Part shown: piece after piece, positions 43,795 through 56,280 of the stretch
Position numbering within the stretch: the first letter of the stretch is position 1
Layout of the letters: each line of letters opens with the position of its first letter
Program-made: the position numbers and the translations under genes
Origin: Euphorbia lathyris
Taxonomy: Eukaryota > Streptophyta > Magnoliopsida > Malpighiales > Euphorbiaceae
NCBI RefSeq assembly: GCF_963576675.1
Contig: NC_088916.1
Coordinates: 4,603,001 to 4,667,000, forward strand
DNA: 64,000 nt
Direction of reading: 5' to 3'
The notes under the pieces: model-generated
Seen by the model: the letters and a program-made list of their open reading frames with translations, nothing else
Told to the model about the DNA's origin: nothing
Databases searched by the model: none

Positions 43795-43860
43795 CCCTTT
43801 GTTATTTTGTTGTTTTGATTTTTATATTATCTTTCTTTATTCAAATTTCTAAATTATCGT
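43795..43860 (+). pseudogene. Fragment matching the signal-peptide sequence of the 29.7-kb peptide gene
   Basis: gttattttgttgttttgatt and the following ttatatta and tattcaaatttcta parallel 29727-29777 with few differences. The peptide repeats do not follow. This is a relic of another copy of the precursor gene. Confidence 0.55.
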
Positions 43861-44337
43861 CGGAGTGATTTAATTGAGAAAAAAATTAAAATTAAATGAT
43901 TTTATTGTGATAAAATTCAATGTTAAATGATTTTATTGAGACAAATTGAAATTGAATGGTCATTTTAAGACGGTTATAAAAGTTCGGTGAGCAACGATGA
44001 ACTTAACCCACAATTTAGAGCTTAAATAATACGGTAAATAATTATAAGGTCCTTATGTTTTTACTCAACACGTTAGTAAGTCCATCATATTATTATAAGG
44101 TCTTTAGGTTTTATCTTAATCACTTTTTTAGTCCTTCCATTTGTTTTTGTAAATAAAAGTCCAAAATTGCCCCTAGTTATATCAGTGTTGTAAAAGTCGT
44201 AAGGCGCTAGTCGGGCGGACAAGACCTCAAAAGATTAATCGGGGTATTAATCGGGGATTAATCGGATATGTATTTTTCTATTTTTTATATTTATAATTAA
44301 ATAAATATTATATAAACACATTTAAAATATAAATTAT

Positions 44338-46344
44338 ACAACAACAACAACAACAACAACAACAAAGCCTTAGTCCCGAAATGATTCGGGGTCGGCTAAC
44401 ATGAACCATCATATAAAACCGTGAAAATCAAGTCGTGTCAGCGACACAGATTCGCTCCCTCCACTCCGTCCTATCCACTACCATGTTTTTCTCAATTCCC
44501 AATAAACTCATATCACTCTCGATCACCCTCCTCCAAGTTTGCTTAGGTCTTCCCCTACCCCTCACCACTACATCCCTTTGCCACTCTTCGGTTCTCCTAA
44601 CCGGCGCATCAAGCGCTCTACGTCTCACATGGCCAAACCACCTTAGTCGGTTTTCTCTCATTTTATTCTCAATAGATGTGACCCCTACTTTTGTCCTAAT
44701 TATTTCATTACGCACACGGTCCTTTCTCGTGTGACCACACATCCATCTCAACATACGCATCTCCGCCACCGACATCTTATGGATGTGGCAGTGTTTCACT
44801 GCCCAACACTCCGTACCATATAACAATGCTGGTCTAATTGCCGTCCGGTAGAATTTTCCCTTCAATCTATTAGGCATGCCGGGATCACAAAGGAAACCCG
44901 TAGCACTCTTCCACTTCGACCAACCAGCTTTAATCCTATGAGCAACATCTCCATCTACTTCTCCATCCGTTTGGATAATAGATCCTAAATACCGGAAGCA
45001 ATCCGAGGCCTGAACAACTCTCCCATCTAGGATGATTGTCCCTGCCTCCCTACTCCTACGGCTGCTAAACTTACACTCCAAATATTCTGTCTTACTTCGA
45101 CTCAACTTAAAGCCTCTAGATTCTAGAGTTTGCCTCCATAGTTCCAACTTCATCTCCACTCCTTCTTTCGTCTCCTCAACCAACACAATATCATCTGCAA
45201 ACAGCATGCACCATGGTATACCATCTTGAAGTGAACTTGTTAGTTCATCCATAACGATGGCAAAAAGAAATGGGCTTAGTGCGGAACCTTGATGCACTCC
45301 AATCGTAATAGGAAACTCTTCAGTCTTCCCAACACTAGTACGTACACTCGTGCATACTCCCTCATACATGTCCTTTATGATGTCAATATATTTCCGCGAA
45401 ATGCCTTTCCTTATCAAGGCCCACCAAAGTACTTCCCTTGGTACCTTATCATATGCTTTCTCCAAGTCAATGAAAACTATATGCAAGTCTTTCTTCTTAT
45501 TTCGATAGTGCTCCATTAATTGTCTCATTAGATGGATGGCTTCCATAGTTGATCTTCCCGGCATAAAGCCAAACTGGTTTTCCAAGATCTTCACCGTCCT
45601 CCTTAGCCTTTGTTCAATCACTCGCTCCCAAAGTTTCATAGTGTGACTCATTAATTTGATTCCCCGATAGTTGGCACAATCTTGGACATCGCCTTTGTTC
45701 TTATACAAAGGGATTAAGGTACTTTTCCTCCATTCTGATGGCATCTTATTGTTTCTCCAAATTTTATTGAAGAACGTCGTCAACCATTCGATTCCTCTTT
45801 CTCCCAAACATCTCCAAATCTCAATAGGGATGCCATCAAGTCCTACTGCTTTCTTCAACTTCATCTTACTTAATGCCATTTTGACTTCACCCTTTTGAAT
45901 TCTCCGCAGGCATTCATGATTTATCATATCGTGATGGATACTTATATCTCCAACATCTTGTTGGCGATCTCCATTAAATAAGTCATCAAAATAGGACCTC
46001 CATCGTTCCTTGATATCCTTATCTCCAACTAGGACTTTCTGGTCCACATCCTTCACACATTTAACTTTTCCGAGATCTCGCGTCTTCCTATCTCTCATCC
46101 GAGCAATTCTATATATGTCTCTTTCCCCTTCTTTCGTATCCAATCTTGTATACAGATCCCAATTCACTTTTGCTCTAGCATCTCGTATGACCTTCTTTAC
46201 TTCCCTTTTAGCCTCTTTGTATTTTTCGTAGTTCTCGTCACTCCTACATTTCCCCAATAGTTTATAGGATTCTCTCTTACTCTTTACTGCTTGTCGTACT
46301 TCTTCTGTCCACCAAGATGTGTCCTTACCCGGTGGCATGCTACC
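44338..46344 (-). mobile_element. Inner element of the nest: 5'-truncated RTE-type LINE with 17-bp TSD
   Basis: A perfect 17-bp duplication tttaaaatataaattat lies at 44321-44337 and 46345-46361. The 3' end on the minus strand is the (TTG)n tail after ggggtcggc...gactaaggctt, characteristic of plant RTE elements. The truncation removes the endonuclease domain. Confidence 0.95.
44428..46338 (-). CDS. RTE LINE reverse transcriptase (uninterrupted 636-codon frame)
   Basis: The frame opens with [18 protein letters not shown]. Reverse-transcriptase blocks follow in order: [58 protein letters not shown], the catalytic [10 protein letters not shown], and SRSKTEYL. The C-terminal part has the [22 protein letters not shown] and [11 protein letters not shown] motifs found in RTE and related plant LINEs. 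The N-terminal apurinic endonuclease is missing through 5' truncation, so the copy cannot insert itself. No stops or frameshifts are seen, so it is a young insertion. Confidence 0.95.
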   Translation of the reverse strand: MPPGKDTSWWTEEVRQAVKSKRESYKLLGKCRSDENYEKYKEAKREVKKVIRDARAKVNWDLYTRLDTKEGERDIYRIARMRDRKTRDLGKVKCVKDVDQKVLVGDKDIKERWRSYFDDLFNGDRQQDVGDISIHHDMINHECLRRIQKGEVKMALSKMKLKKAVGLDGIPIEIWRCLGERGIEWLTTFFNKIWRNNKMPSEWRKSTLIPLYKNKGDVQDCANYRGIKLMSHTMKLWERVIEQRLRRTVKILENQFGFMPGRSTMEAIHLMRQLMEHYRNKKKDLHIVFIDLEKAYDKVPREVLWWALIRKGISRKYIDIIKDMYEGVCTSVRTSVGKTEEFPITIGVHQGSALSPFLFAIVMDELTSSLQDGIPWCMLFADDIVLVEETKEGVEMKLELWRQTLESRGFKLSRSKTEYLECKFSSRRSREAGTIILDGRVVQASDCFRYLGSIIQTDGEVDGDVAHRIKAGWSKWKSATGFLCDPGMPNRLKGKFYRTAIRPALLYGTECWAVKHCHIHKMSVAEMRMLRWMCGHTRKDRVRNEIIRTKVGVTSIENKMRENRLRWFGHVRRRALDAPVRRTEEWQRDVVVRGRGRPKQTWRRVIESDMSLLGIEKNMVVDRTEWRERICVADTT

Positions 46345-47959
46345 TTTAAAATATAAATTATCACATCTAAAAATAATATTAATAAATATTATCTAAATAT
46401 TATAAATATTTGCTTTAAATAAATAATAAAATATCCATAAATATTCATAAAAAAAATGTCTACTACCGTCTCCATATTCATCAAATAATTCTTTATTTTC
46501 TTCCTCAAAATATTTAATATTCGTAATCTAATATATTGAAATTAATTTTATTTAGTGCTATGTAAATTAGTTTTATTATTTTTAGTTGTTGTTGTGATCA
46601 TTAATTATTTGTATTATTTATTTTGTAGCAAAAATTTTATAATTTTATGATTTGACCTGATTTTTAGCCGCCTAACCCGATTTTTAGCCGCCTGGCCCGA
46701 TTTTTAGCCGCCTAACCCGACTTGCCCCGATTTACCCCGACTTGAACGGCATAGGCGGAAATATATCGGACCCCCAACTTAACCCGCCCAGTTATAAAAA
46801 ATCGGTCAGTGTTCTGAATTTCACCGACTAGACGGCCGATTAGTCGGCGACTTGGCCGACTTTTAGAACACTGAGTTATATACATAAAAAAAAACTATGT
46901 TTTAGTTTCAAATTTAATCTAATTAATTTTAATGAAGTTTTTGAACTACATATACACCGAAATTAATATACTTAAAAAATATATTATTAATTTTCTTAAA
47001 TTGTAATTATTTTTTCCTTTTATTTTTTAATGTAATATCTTTAAACTAACATTAAATATTATTAAGAAAAAAATTTATAATTTTTTAAAAATCATATATT
47101 TTTTTCTTCGTTCGTAAAATTTATTAAAATTATAATTTTTTTTAAAATGATAGTCTTACTCCTATTTTAATAATTTTTGAAATATTTTTAATTCATTTTT
47201 TAATCAATAAATCTTACGTTATTAAATTAAATTCTATAATTATATAAAAATTAATAAATCAATTACTTTATATTAGAGAGATCGTAGAAAAAATAGAAAA
47301 AAAATATAAAATAGAAAAAATTGATGTTTTATTTTTAAAACATAAAGTAAAGGATAATTTTGGTATTTTAAAATTTATTTAGTATAGTTTGACCATTGAC
47401 CCAAGTATAAGGACTGAGGAGTTGACAAAAACAAAAACTGGGGGATTATATAATTATTTCTAAAAACAAAGGGACTAGGTAGTATATTAGGTAGAAATAC
47501 AGGGACCTTATAATTATTTACCCTAAATAATAATATGATTTTCAGCCGCCTACTACAGCGTTATTGTCACACCCGGCCCTAAAACGACCTCAATCGGCAT
47601 CAGGCGTGAAATAGAAAGATCATCATCAATACTTAGGAGTCTCCAATTTATCCTAATATCATAATATCATATTATATTACTATTGAAAAACCAAAGTTCT
47701 AACCATAATTCTAACAATAAGCACCCAACTTCCAAACATCGCCTAATCGGTCGGTAACATTCTCTATATCCTGTACTTTCTCACCTAAAAACATTAAAAC
47801 ATTTAAAAACGTGAGACAAAAATCTCAGTAAGAAACTATCAGCTATAAAAACCAACTTTATTTAACATATCTACATATATACATTTATAAAGGGATTTAA
47901 TCAAAACCTTATAAAATATACTCAAAACTTAAGTTCATATTATATATATAATGCATCTT

Positions 47960-48080
47960 ATCAAAACGAATCAAAACAAATAAACGTTTTATCAAACCAA
48001 TTCATAATCAAATAAATGTTTTATCAAACCAACTTGTAATCAAATAAGTGTTTTATCAAACCAACTCGTATTCAATCAAA
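47960..48080. repeat. ~33-bp tandem repeat in the chromovirus LTR
   Basis: Units like aatcaaataaatgttttatc followed by aaaccaactcgt occur about three to four times with small changes. Confidence 0.65.
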
Positions 48081-48680
48081 CGTAAAACCTTATATCAAAA
48101 TCAATCAGAACCGAAAACATAATCCAAATGAACTTAAAACATTGTATACATCCTCGAGTTTCTCCCCTTAAGTATCAATCCATAACCACATATATAGTCG
48201 TCTCTTAACATTGCATATCCCATATGGTCTTACCCAACACTTCGCTGCCATACCCAATAGGTCTTCAAACTGTGTACACAGGCCATGTCCCTCATTGAAC
48301 ATGGTCTTCAAATATAAAACCACCGATCCGGATAACTCTCGATGGATATAAAATCATAAAATCATAACATGCTCAAATTTCCTTTCACAATCAAATTCCA
48401 AACTATTTCATAACCATAAATCATTTGGCTTCAATTAGCCCTTTTGTAAAGTAACCACAGTTATTCAAAATATTAATCCTTAATCAATAAAAACTCCAAA
48501 ATTAATCGATCAAATTAAACATTAAATCAACATAATCAAGTAAAATCTGAAATTCCCATAGAAGCATAGTCAATAGCTTCATTTGAACCATAATTTCAAA
48601 ATAAAAGCAAGATCGTGAAAAACACCAATTTTACAAAATACCCGTATAAACCCTGAAATATCAATTTCTGAAAATTCTTT

Positions 48681-48681
48681 G

Positions 48682-48727
<46 letters not shown>
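48681..48727. repeat. (TA)n microsatellite
   Basis: An uninterrupted run of about 23 ta units inside the chromovirus LTR. Confidence 0.95.
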
Positions 48728-48731
<4 letters not shown>

Positions 48732-49262
48732 AAACTCAAAATACAGTTGATAGTTACTTACCTTGGCTATTAATTGAAGAAAATACACCCGATCGATTAT
48801 CCTCTAAATTCTGTCTAAGACGTTTCCCCTCCAAACATTTCCGAAACTCAAAAACTCTTCGGTTAGGACTCAAATCTATACATAAGGATGCTATGTTTTA
48901 AATTTCGAATGATTCGGACGGTCGAAACTCCGTAAATCCAAGAAACGGTGGAGAAACGGTCGAAGAACGATGAAGAAAAGAAACAGGAAAGAAAAGAAAA
49001 ACAGAGAAAGAAAAGGAGATAATATCGCACCACTTCCCGAAAGATTTGGAAGATATATATCCAAATCTGGTAAATATCAATTTTGATCCTCTATCTTTAT
49101 ATAATCTTTTAAAAATTACCCTAAACTTTTAATTTATACATAAAACCATCGAATTAACCCCAAACTTTTTCTATAGCACCAAATCAAAATCACATACCCA
49201 ATAATTTTAATATATATTAATATCAATGTATAAATTCTAGAAATATGGACACGGTCGTGACA

Positions 49263-49492
49263 ATTCTCCCCACCTTAAAAAATTTCGTCCACGAAATTCA
49301 TAGTTTCTAATCTATCTTAATTTCCTTCCGAAACCATTTTCAAGATTGCGAAGTTATTTCCATTAACTTCATCATATATCCATATCGACATCACGGTAAC
49401 AATTATTTAAATATATCTCTTAGTAACTCTACACTTCAACCTAGTCAATTCCATCACCAATAAATCCACAATAAAACTTCAAATATCCTATC
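49263..49492 (-). mobile_element. 3' non-coding remainder of the chromovirus-type element
   Basis: Contains the polypurine tract next to 49262 and then AT-rich text without Gypsy motifs. Confidence 0.5.
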
Positions 49493-49897
49493 GGGGTGTT
49501 TGTTAGAAGGGATATATGAGGTGGGATAGGGATAAAAAAAATACGAGATAAGTTATCTCGTGTTTGTTTAAGAGATAGAAGAGTGAGACAGAGGAGGGAT
49601 AAACTTCTTATCCCTCAAATCCTATACCCAGGAGGGGGGGTGGTATAAGGAGGTGGGATAAGCTACTGCGATTTTAATAGGATGGAAAAGTCCATCTTAT
49701 CCCTCAAATTAATGTTATGTATTTTAAATAAGGTTAAAATAGTAAAATATATTATTTTATCCCTATCTCTATCCCACGTACTAAACATTGAATAATAATT
49801 CTCGACTATCATATTTTTATCCTTGTCCCAACCATTTATCCTTGTCCCTATCATATTTTTATCCTTATCCATATCCCAATAGAATACCAAACGCCCC
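49493..49897. mobile_element. MITE, ~405 bp, ggggtgtttg termini
   Basis: Termini cggggtgtttg and caaacgccccg-type sequence are inverted. Inner repeats of gggataagg and ccttatccc text increase the self-complementarity. Three-base flanks tat occur on both sides, as expected for PIF/Harbinger-like insertion, but the evidence is slight. Confidence 0.55.
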
Positions 49898-50319
49898 GTA
49901 TATTCATATCTTCCTATCATTAAACCAAATCTCACTTTAATAGATTTAAATCACAATTGATTTCATCAATTGCATATATATCAAATATATTTCACCTATC
50001 TCCAAGTTCTATAGACTTCAAAAAAAAATCACGTTTGAACCACTAATATGTACGATATTATATTTTTCTTAAACTTCAAATAATTCGAATCACTGATTTG
50101 CATCAGCATATAATCTTACTTCATCATAATAATAATACTTATATCTATTTTTTTCACTCCAATCAGTATTTATATTATAATCTTCAATCATTAGCAACAA
50201 CATCACCATCACTCTTATAAGAGTCATTTCATAAACATCAACATCACCAATATAAACCTCATTATGATTGTACAATTTCCTATCAATAAGAGTAATTTCA
50301 TAAACTCTTAATATCAACA
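49898..50319. other. AT-rich stretch
   Basis: Contains loosely repeated catcaacatcacca and aagagtcatttcata motifs. No gene is supported. Confidence 0.45.
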
Positions 50320-50820
50320 TGATAACATCGAGATATTCTCCACGGGATCAAAGAGGATATTTACCGAAACGGCAGTGTATTGGGAACGCTAGGGAAGCAA
50401 TGGCGTATCAAACAAGTCATCCTTGTGGCGGATCACCTGGATTTCGCCACACGTTATCCGTAGTCAAACCTACGTGGGACCCGCCATTATGCCTCGATCC
50501 GCCCGCCAAACGGTAGAGCCGATTCCCAATAAAAGCAATTAATGGAACAACGACCACACTTAAGGAAGATCTGTAACCGCCATTAATGAGGCATTAATGG
50601 GGACTTTCGGGTTACTGGAAGTTATGATCAGATGACTATAAATAGCTTGCACCCCAAGCTATTGAGGTACACACATTCATTCTCTCTCTTAAACCCTACC
50701 TCGTAAATATAGTTTATTCTCCATTTCCATACTGACTTTGGCATCAGAGCTTCCCCCCGTCGAACCCAACGACGCCCCCACAGGGAAGGAAATTGATCGG
50801 AAATTCACCACTAATTATCA
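50320..50820 (+). mobile_element. 5' LTR of a Gypsy (Tat-like) element, 501 bp
   Basis: Runs TGATAACATC to CTAATTATCA. A TATA box gactataaatag near 50634-50645 is followed by a leader and ggcatcagagc- and cccacagggaag-type text, as in Tat-lineage LTRs. A primer-binding site follows at once, so this is a 5' LTR. The rest of the element is interrupted by the SIRE cluster and lies off the window. Confidence 0.8.
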
Positions 50821-50822
50821 AT

Positions 50823-50856
50823 TGGTGCGGTGAGCGTGGATCGAACACGCGACCTT
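50823..50856 (+). promoter_or_regulatory. Primer-binding site complementary to tRNA-Phe, extended to 34 nt
   Basis: TGGTGCGGTGAGCGTGGATC followed by GAACACGCGACCTT. As I recall the plant tRNA-Phe(GAA), this is the complement of its CCA end, acceptor stem, T arm and variable region without mismatch. Typical sites are 12-18 nt. The match stops at 50856. Confidence 0.8.
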
Positions 50857-50868
50857 AATCGGGCCAGT

Positions 50869-50938
50869 GAGGCAGTGTTGTGTCGGATGTTCATCACTAC
50901 GCTAAAAGGTCCTGCCTACGACTGGTTCCAGTCCCTTC
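50869..50938 (+). pseudogene. Gypsy gag fragment
   Basis: Reads EAVLCRMFITTLKGPAYDWF and then QSL, matching the conserved core of plant Gypsy gag (retrotransposon gag family). It lies only 12 nt from the primer-binding site, so the leader and gag start are deleted. It is cut at 50938 by the SIRE LTR. The right part of the element should lie beyond 64 kb. Confidence 0.75.
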
Positions 50939-51224
50939 TGTTGGTCCCTAGTAATTAGTTCCAAGGGGGGATAGGAACTAATGTAACTTTTTTTTTGCTT
51001 TTAATTATGCTGACTTAATGTTATTTTAAGAGTTTGTTAACTCAGCGTGTTAGTTAGCACGACCGATTGATTAGTCAGATAGTTTTAGTTCTATGCTGAC
51101 TAAGACTGCTTGACTTGAGAGTTGGGAATTGACTCTTGAGAGGTCAGCTTCCAACTCAGCACTCAGATTTACTCAGTTTCAGTTTTAACAATTTATATGC
51201 TGAGTAAATATCACAAGCAACACA

Positions 51225-51269
<45 letters not shown>

Positions 51270-52400
51270 AGAGAAAGAGTTTAGAAGTTACTCAGCACGA
51301 CTTATCCTGGTTCGGCCTCTCTGCCTACGTCCAGTCCCCAGTTCCTCCTGGGATTTTCAATCCAATACTGAGCTCTTTCAAGGTAGAGCACAAACCCTTT
51401 ACAAGGCAGTGAGTATGCAAGAGTACGTCCTCTATTCGTCTACTCAACTCCTACTAAGTACTACAACCCAGCACTTAGATTTTTCTACCACTGAATGCTT
51501 ACAACCAAGCACTCAGCATGCACTCTCAATATTACAATTGATAAACTTGTTCTTTCTCAACAGGAGAACACTTTAGATGATCACACAATAATCAATCTAG
51601 CATTTACACAGAGAATAGAAGATTTGGTGTAAGATCTTTGTATTTGAGTTCTTTGAAGATTTCTCTCTTGGATTTTTCTTGTTTGTAATTCGGCCAATGT
51701 CCAAGTGAAATCCTTGTCCATTTTATAGATGAATTCTGGAGATTAGACCGTTTGAATTTGGTGTGTCCGTTGATTCCAAAACGGCTCTTTTAGTAGACAG
51801 CTTCTGGTCAGCTTCAGTTTTGCAGGCCAATCCTGTCATCTGTTTTCTTCAGGTGTCAGCCTTGTCTTCTTCCTACAGACTTGTCTTTTTGTGGCAGTTG
51901 TCTTTTTCCAATAAATCATTGACCCATGTTTCTTGGAATTAGTCTTCTGTGTATTTTCGAGGCTTCGATTATTGGTGCAGAATATTGACAGACTTTGTCC
52001 TTTAGTGAACGGATCCTTCATGCTATCCTGACTGTCACTCAGCTTCATTCGTTATCTTCGAATGTTCAACTTCCATGCTGAGTTCCTTCTTAGTCAGCTC
52101 CGTTCTGTTTATACAATTATGAGGGAGTCTTCTAATTTTGTCAGCTTCGTTCTGGCAACTTTGAAGGAGACTTCTGATACTGAGTTCTACTCCACTCAGC
52201 TTCTATTCTTTCATGTTGAGTTCTGTTCCACTCAGCTTGGCTTATGCTGACTTTTGTCCTGTCTAACTTTATATATATATTTTTGCACTCAATATTGAAC
52301 AAACACATTAGTACAATTAAATCAACGTATTTAAATTTAATTGCCTCTTAATCATGGATGATTTTGTCAAATCAAAATCTTGTGAAAAGGTGTTTCAACA
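50939..52400 (-). repeat. 3' LTR of SIRE element A, 1462 bp
   Basis: Plus-strand ends TGTTGGTCCCTAG and GGTGTTTCAACA. It is clearly diverged from the LTR at 61052-62464 in its first ~250 bp and elsewhere, and holds a (TA)n run at about 51228-51266. Confidence 0.88.
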
Positions 52401-52845
52401 AACTCCCCCATTTTGATGTTGGCAAAATACATAATTATGGAACTCAGTTTTAAAATTCCCCATGATTGAATCATTTTTCATATTTCTGAAGTTGCTCCCC
52501 CGTAAGGGTTGCATCTATTAATTTAACTCTAAACCTTCCAAGATTTAATTGAGATAAATTAAAAAGACTTGTACTGACTAAAATTACTTCTAGACCTTTT
52601 AAGGTCAAGTTTATTAGAGGTCAGGTCAGCTTTTAGAAATGGTCAATTTATGAAACATTTTATTACTTCAGTTTCGTTATGGTTTGTTTGTTCAAATTTG
52701 GACAGTTCAATATATAATATCTACTACTTAGCATGATATAAAGATAAGGTAGATAAAGTAATGCTTATCATAAATTTGCTCAGCAAAAACTATAAATATT
52801 AATCATAGAATGAGGTATGAGCTAAGTCCTAGACTAGTCTATAGT

Positions 52846-55749
52846 CTACTTCTTCTTCTTCAAGTTGACATGTGCTTGATGGTCAGCTTTATATACTCCT
52901 TTGCCTTTATCCTTACTCCCGGATGCACCACTTGGAAGCTGAGTTCCTTCTTGGCTTTCCTCCCCCATTTTGCCTTCATCGGGGTTATAAAGGAAGGTAT
53001 CGTTGCGAGCAGCAGTGGAGAGGACATTTGAGTAACGCTGGAGCCTCTTTGTACTTTCACTCAAGCCATCAATTACAGGTACACTGTCATCTTGGACATG
53101 GCGAGGAATCCGGAGAGAGCTGCTAATCATGCTGAGTAGGCATTCATGTGATTTGCTAAGCCAGGTGAGCGAGCTGGTGATCTGAGCAAAAGATTGGTGG
53201 TACATCTTCAGCAGGGAAGAGTCATAAAACATGCGCTGAGCATTGTTGATGCGCATTGCCTTCATAATTGCTTGGGAAAAGCTCAAGAGTTGACCATTGG
53301 AGACTGGGTCAACATCCATCTGAGCTTTGTTGACGTTAAGTAGACTTACTGCTTCACTCAGTTGGTCAATGGTGCACTGAGAGGTAGAAGATACTAATTC
53401 ACGCGTACTGGTCAGTTCAGCAGTTAGCTTGGCAAAGCAGTCTTGTAACTCAGCAGAGGTAGCATACTCAGGATTGCCAGTTGCGCTTGATTTGGTCAGT
53501 TCTGCAGTTAACTTACCAAAATAGCCTTGAAGCTCAGTGGAAGTTGCATATTCTGGATTAACTTCCGACAGTTGTTGGATTTTGCCTTCAAGCGAGTTCA
53601 GATGGTTCACCATTGTGAGTACCAATTCAGTCAGCTTTGCTATTTGGTCTTGCCTAGGTTGCTGAGTTTGAACGGTGGTCATAACACTTACAAGATCCTT
53701 GAGTCCTCTTAGTTCATTGAGAAGCTGAGTGATACCAGACAGTTGGGAGGACTCAGCATGAGAAGATCTAGTAGCCTCAGCTTGAGGAGGGTTCAAATCT
53801 TGAAGTAAGGACTGAGCAGAGGCAATGATTCGTCGTCCTGGCTCAGTAGCATTCAAGTATGTAAATTGAGCAGCATTTGTCTCAGAGGCTGGAATTGAGC
53901 TTGATGGTGGTGGAGTTGGCTGTTTGCCAGATTGATCATCTTGATTAGTGATAGGACTTTGATGCAGATTGGCTTCAGGAGCTGATTTATCAACATGCTG
54001 TGTTGGAGGTGGAGTTTGGTTAGTCATGTTGACCTGCTCATCTTGAGTGGGTGAAGTTGAAGCAGGATTGGTTCCATCTTGAGCAGTTGGATTTGGATTT
54101 TCTAAGGTTTTGGCTTGTTCCTCATCCTGAGTAACAGAGGCTTGTTTTTCTTTTGAAGGAGACTCAGTATCGTTTGCAAAGTACGTGAACTAGAGCTCAG
54201 ATAGGTCAGTAAATGGTTCTTGAAGAGGAGAGTCTGCAAGGAGGTCAAGAGCTGGAGTCTTATGGGCTTTCTTCTTGAGCCGTTTGAACCTTATTTCTTT
54301 AGGAGGAGATGGGTCATCATGAATAACCTCCTCATCAGTATCAACTGTCTCTTCTTCCACAATTGGATTCTCATGTTGCTTAACGTGATCCTCCATAGCA
54401 ACATTTTCTTCTTCCTCAATTCTCCGCCCAGCATCATCTTGATGTTGCTCAACATCAGTAGGTTGTTCCTGCTCGGTATTGACTTCTTCCTCAGCAGGAG
54501 TTTCTTGCTCAGCATCCTTGACCGGCTCAGCATGAGTTTGGTCTAGGTCAATTCCATGACCTTTTGGAGGTACAACCCAATCCAAGGGATTAGTTTCAAC
54601 TGTCTTTAAGGTATGACCCTTCTTTCTTCTCATCAAAGGGGATTCCGAAATTTCCTCTTCTTCATCCTCAGGCTCTTCTGGCCTCTTTCTTTTCTCTGCC
54701 GACCTAGGTGTACCTTGAGGTTGGTCAGTATCAACATTCTTAGCTCTGTTCATAGCCCGCTTCTTCCTGGGCACTGCGTCAACATCTTTTGCACATGTTG
54801 CCAGCGCTTTTCTCTTCTTCTTGTCCTTAGGGGACTGAGCAGGAGCCTCCACTTCTTTCTCAGGCTCATGCTCAGGCACATCTTCCTGTTCAGCTTCATC
54901 ATTTTCCTCAATATCTTCAATTTCTTCATATCCTTTCAATGGTTGATTGTATAATAATCCAACCAGCAAGGCGGCTGTAATCTCATTCCCCCAGCTTTCA
55001 GTCTCATTGATTGTCTCAATCTTTTGGTCCTCAATGATCTTAGTGATCAGAGAACCCAGCCTGAGCTTCTTTCCACTGCCATGAAGAGCCCCAACCAGAA
55101 AGACGGGCATGTTAAGTGGAGTGTAGGTCAACATGTGCCATATGAAGCACTGTTCAAAATTGGAGGCAGAGGAAGCTGAGCTTAGCTTGGGGAAGATAAA
55201 GTTGGTCAGCACGTAGTGAGCCATCTTCTGTTCTTGCCCCATACAGGTGCTGGGTATTTCACCTTTATGATTCTTGGGTTTGCAGAACCCCTTGATCTGG
55301 TCAAGCTTTTCCTTTGGTACCTTTTCTTTTGTTGTCCTAAACTCCATTCCTTCGTCTGGTAAGTTTAGTAGAGTAGCTAGATAGGCAGGGGTTATGGTGA
55401 TTTTCTGTCCTTTGACCGTGGTCTCCAGATAGTCAGCATCTTCTTCATCAACAATCATGTTGGAATAGAACTCTCTGACCAGCCTAGGGTATGTTTTTCC
55501 GGTGAGTGAGAAGAGACCGGTCTATTTGTTCTTCTCGATCCAGTCACAAAACGGATTCTCAGAAGTGATGAATCCTAGAGAGAACCATCTGCATTTTAGA
55601 ACCTCCAAGTTGTTGAACTTCTTATGGACCTTGATCATGTTCCTTTCTACTGGCTTTGATGAACCGGCGGGGTCAGCTTGAGTGGGTTTGCCAGAGGTTT
55701 GGCCAAGCTGAGTGGTGAAGTTAGGGATTTCGTTTTTGCCGGAAGCCAT
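52846..55749 (-). pseudogene. SIRE env-position ORF (element A), two in-frame stops
   Basis: One frame of about 967 codons from MASGKNEIPNFTTQLG to HVNLKKKK. Stops: TAG 55522-55524 and TAG 54190-54192. Readable on both sides, so no frameshift. The N-terminal region (KCRWFSLGFITSENPFCDW, PRLVREFYSNM, VKGQKITITPAYLATLLNLP) resembles the plant transposon protein domain found after pol in SIRE/Maximus elements. The middle is acidic and lysine-rich with nuclear-localisation-like patches (KKRKA, RKKRA). The C-terminal part has heptad-like coiled-coil repeats with two copies of a PEYATSxELQxxFxKLTAEL motif. No clear membrane anchor is seen, so an envelope role is not supported. Function unknown. Confidence 0.8.
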
Positions 55750-56280
55750 TGTTACAGATGAAGGTTTTAAGGTTTAGGGAGAGAGAAGGATTCGATTTCA
55801 GAAGATTTTAAGCGTAAAGAGTAATGAGTGGGGATCCTTCCACTACTTATAGAGTCTTGAATCATTCCTAATTAATGAACTAGCCGTTTTCTTCTTGGGA
55901 TTTTAATCGACAAGGATTCTGCCATTTATGACAGGTTCGACGCATGGGTATTCATTATTACTTGCATTTTTCTAGGTATGATTTGTTACACGTGTCATTG
56001 TTCATTGGTACAAGTGGGCTATGAATTGTTTATGATACTGAGTATTTAATTCTACGTAGATGGATTTTCTATCTCTTAGTAACTCAACATACGTTAATCA
56101 CACAACATGTACATCTACTCAGCATAAGGTGATTACTCAATATGTTTATCTACTCAGCGCAGAATATTTACTCAACATTTGTATCTACTCAACATAGACT
56201 ATTAAGCTCAATGTGCAGTAGTTACTAGATTGATATCAGTCAGCATGACAATCACTCAACATTTATTCAAATATTTAGAA
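55750..56280. other. Spacer between pol and the env-position ORF of element A
   Basis: Non-coding; contains repeated actcaacat and ctactcagc text also common in the LTRs. Confidence 0.6.

Larger units (their letters stand above)
44183..46873. mobile_element. Middle element of the nest: non-autonomous hAT with 8-bp TSD
   Basis: Termini CAGTGTTGTAAAAGTCG and the complement of CAGTGTTCTAAAAGTCGGCC are inverted copies. The duplication agttatat is perfect (44175-44182 and 46874-46881). Without the inner LINE it is about 670 bp. A subterminal 21-bp motif cgatttttagccgcctaaccc is repeated three times at 46659-46720. Confidence 0.88.
44032..47523. mobile_element. Outer element of a triple nest: Mutator-like foldback with 9-bp TSD
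   Basis: Termini ggtaaataattataaggtcc are inverted at both ends. Weaker pairing continues inward (actcaacacgttagtaagtcc against the right arm). The duplication taaataata is perfect (44023-44031 and 47524-47532). Its own sequence is 44032-44182 plus 46882-47523. No transposase. Confidence 0.82.
47565..49262 (-). mobile_element. Chromovirus-type Gypsy LTR (1698 bp) with adjoining polypurine tract
   Basis: On the plus strand it runs TGTCACACCCGGCCC to GGTCGTGACA. Directly beyond 49262 the minus strand carries aaggtggggagaatt after tttcgtggacgaaat, the usual end of Tekay/Del-type elements just before the 3' LTR. This gives minus orientation. Gypsy coding sequence is not seen further right, so the element is truncated. 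The LTR contains a (TA)n tract and a ~33-bp tandem repeat. Confidence 0.75.

Noticed and set aside
44435..46231. Plus-strand frames across the RTE LINE
   Set aside because: Antisense shadows of the 636-codon reverse transcriptase.
50823..50915. tRNA gene or SINE on the minus strand
   Set aside because: A tRNA 3' half with CCA and an A-box-like text are present, but the A-box-like text is the antisense of Gypsy gag (ITTLKGPAYDWF), and the 3' half is a primer-binding site directly after an LTR.
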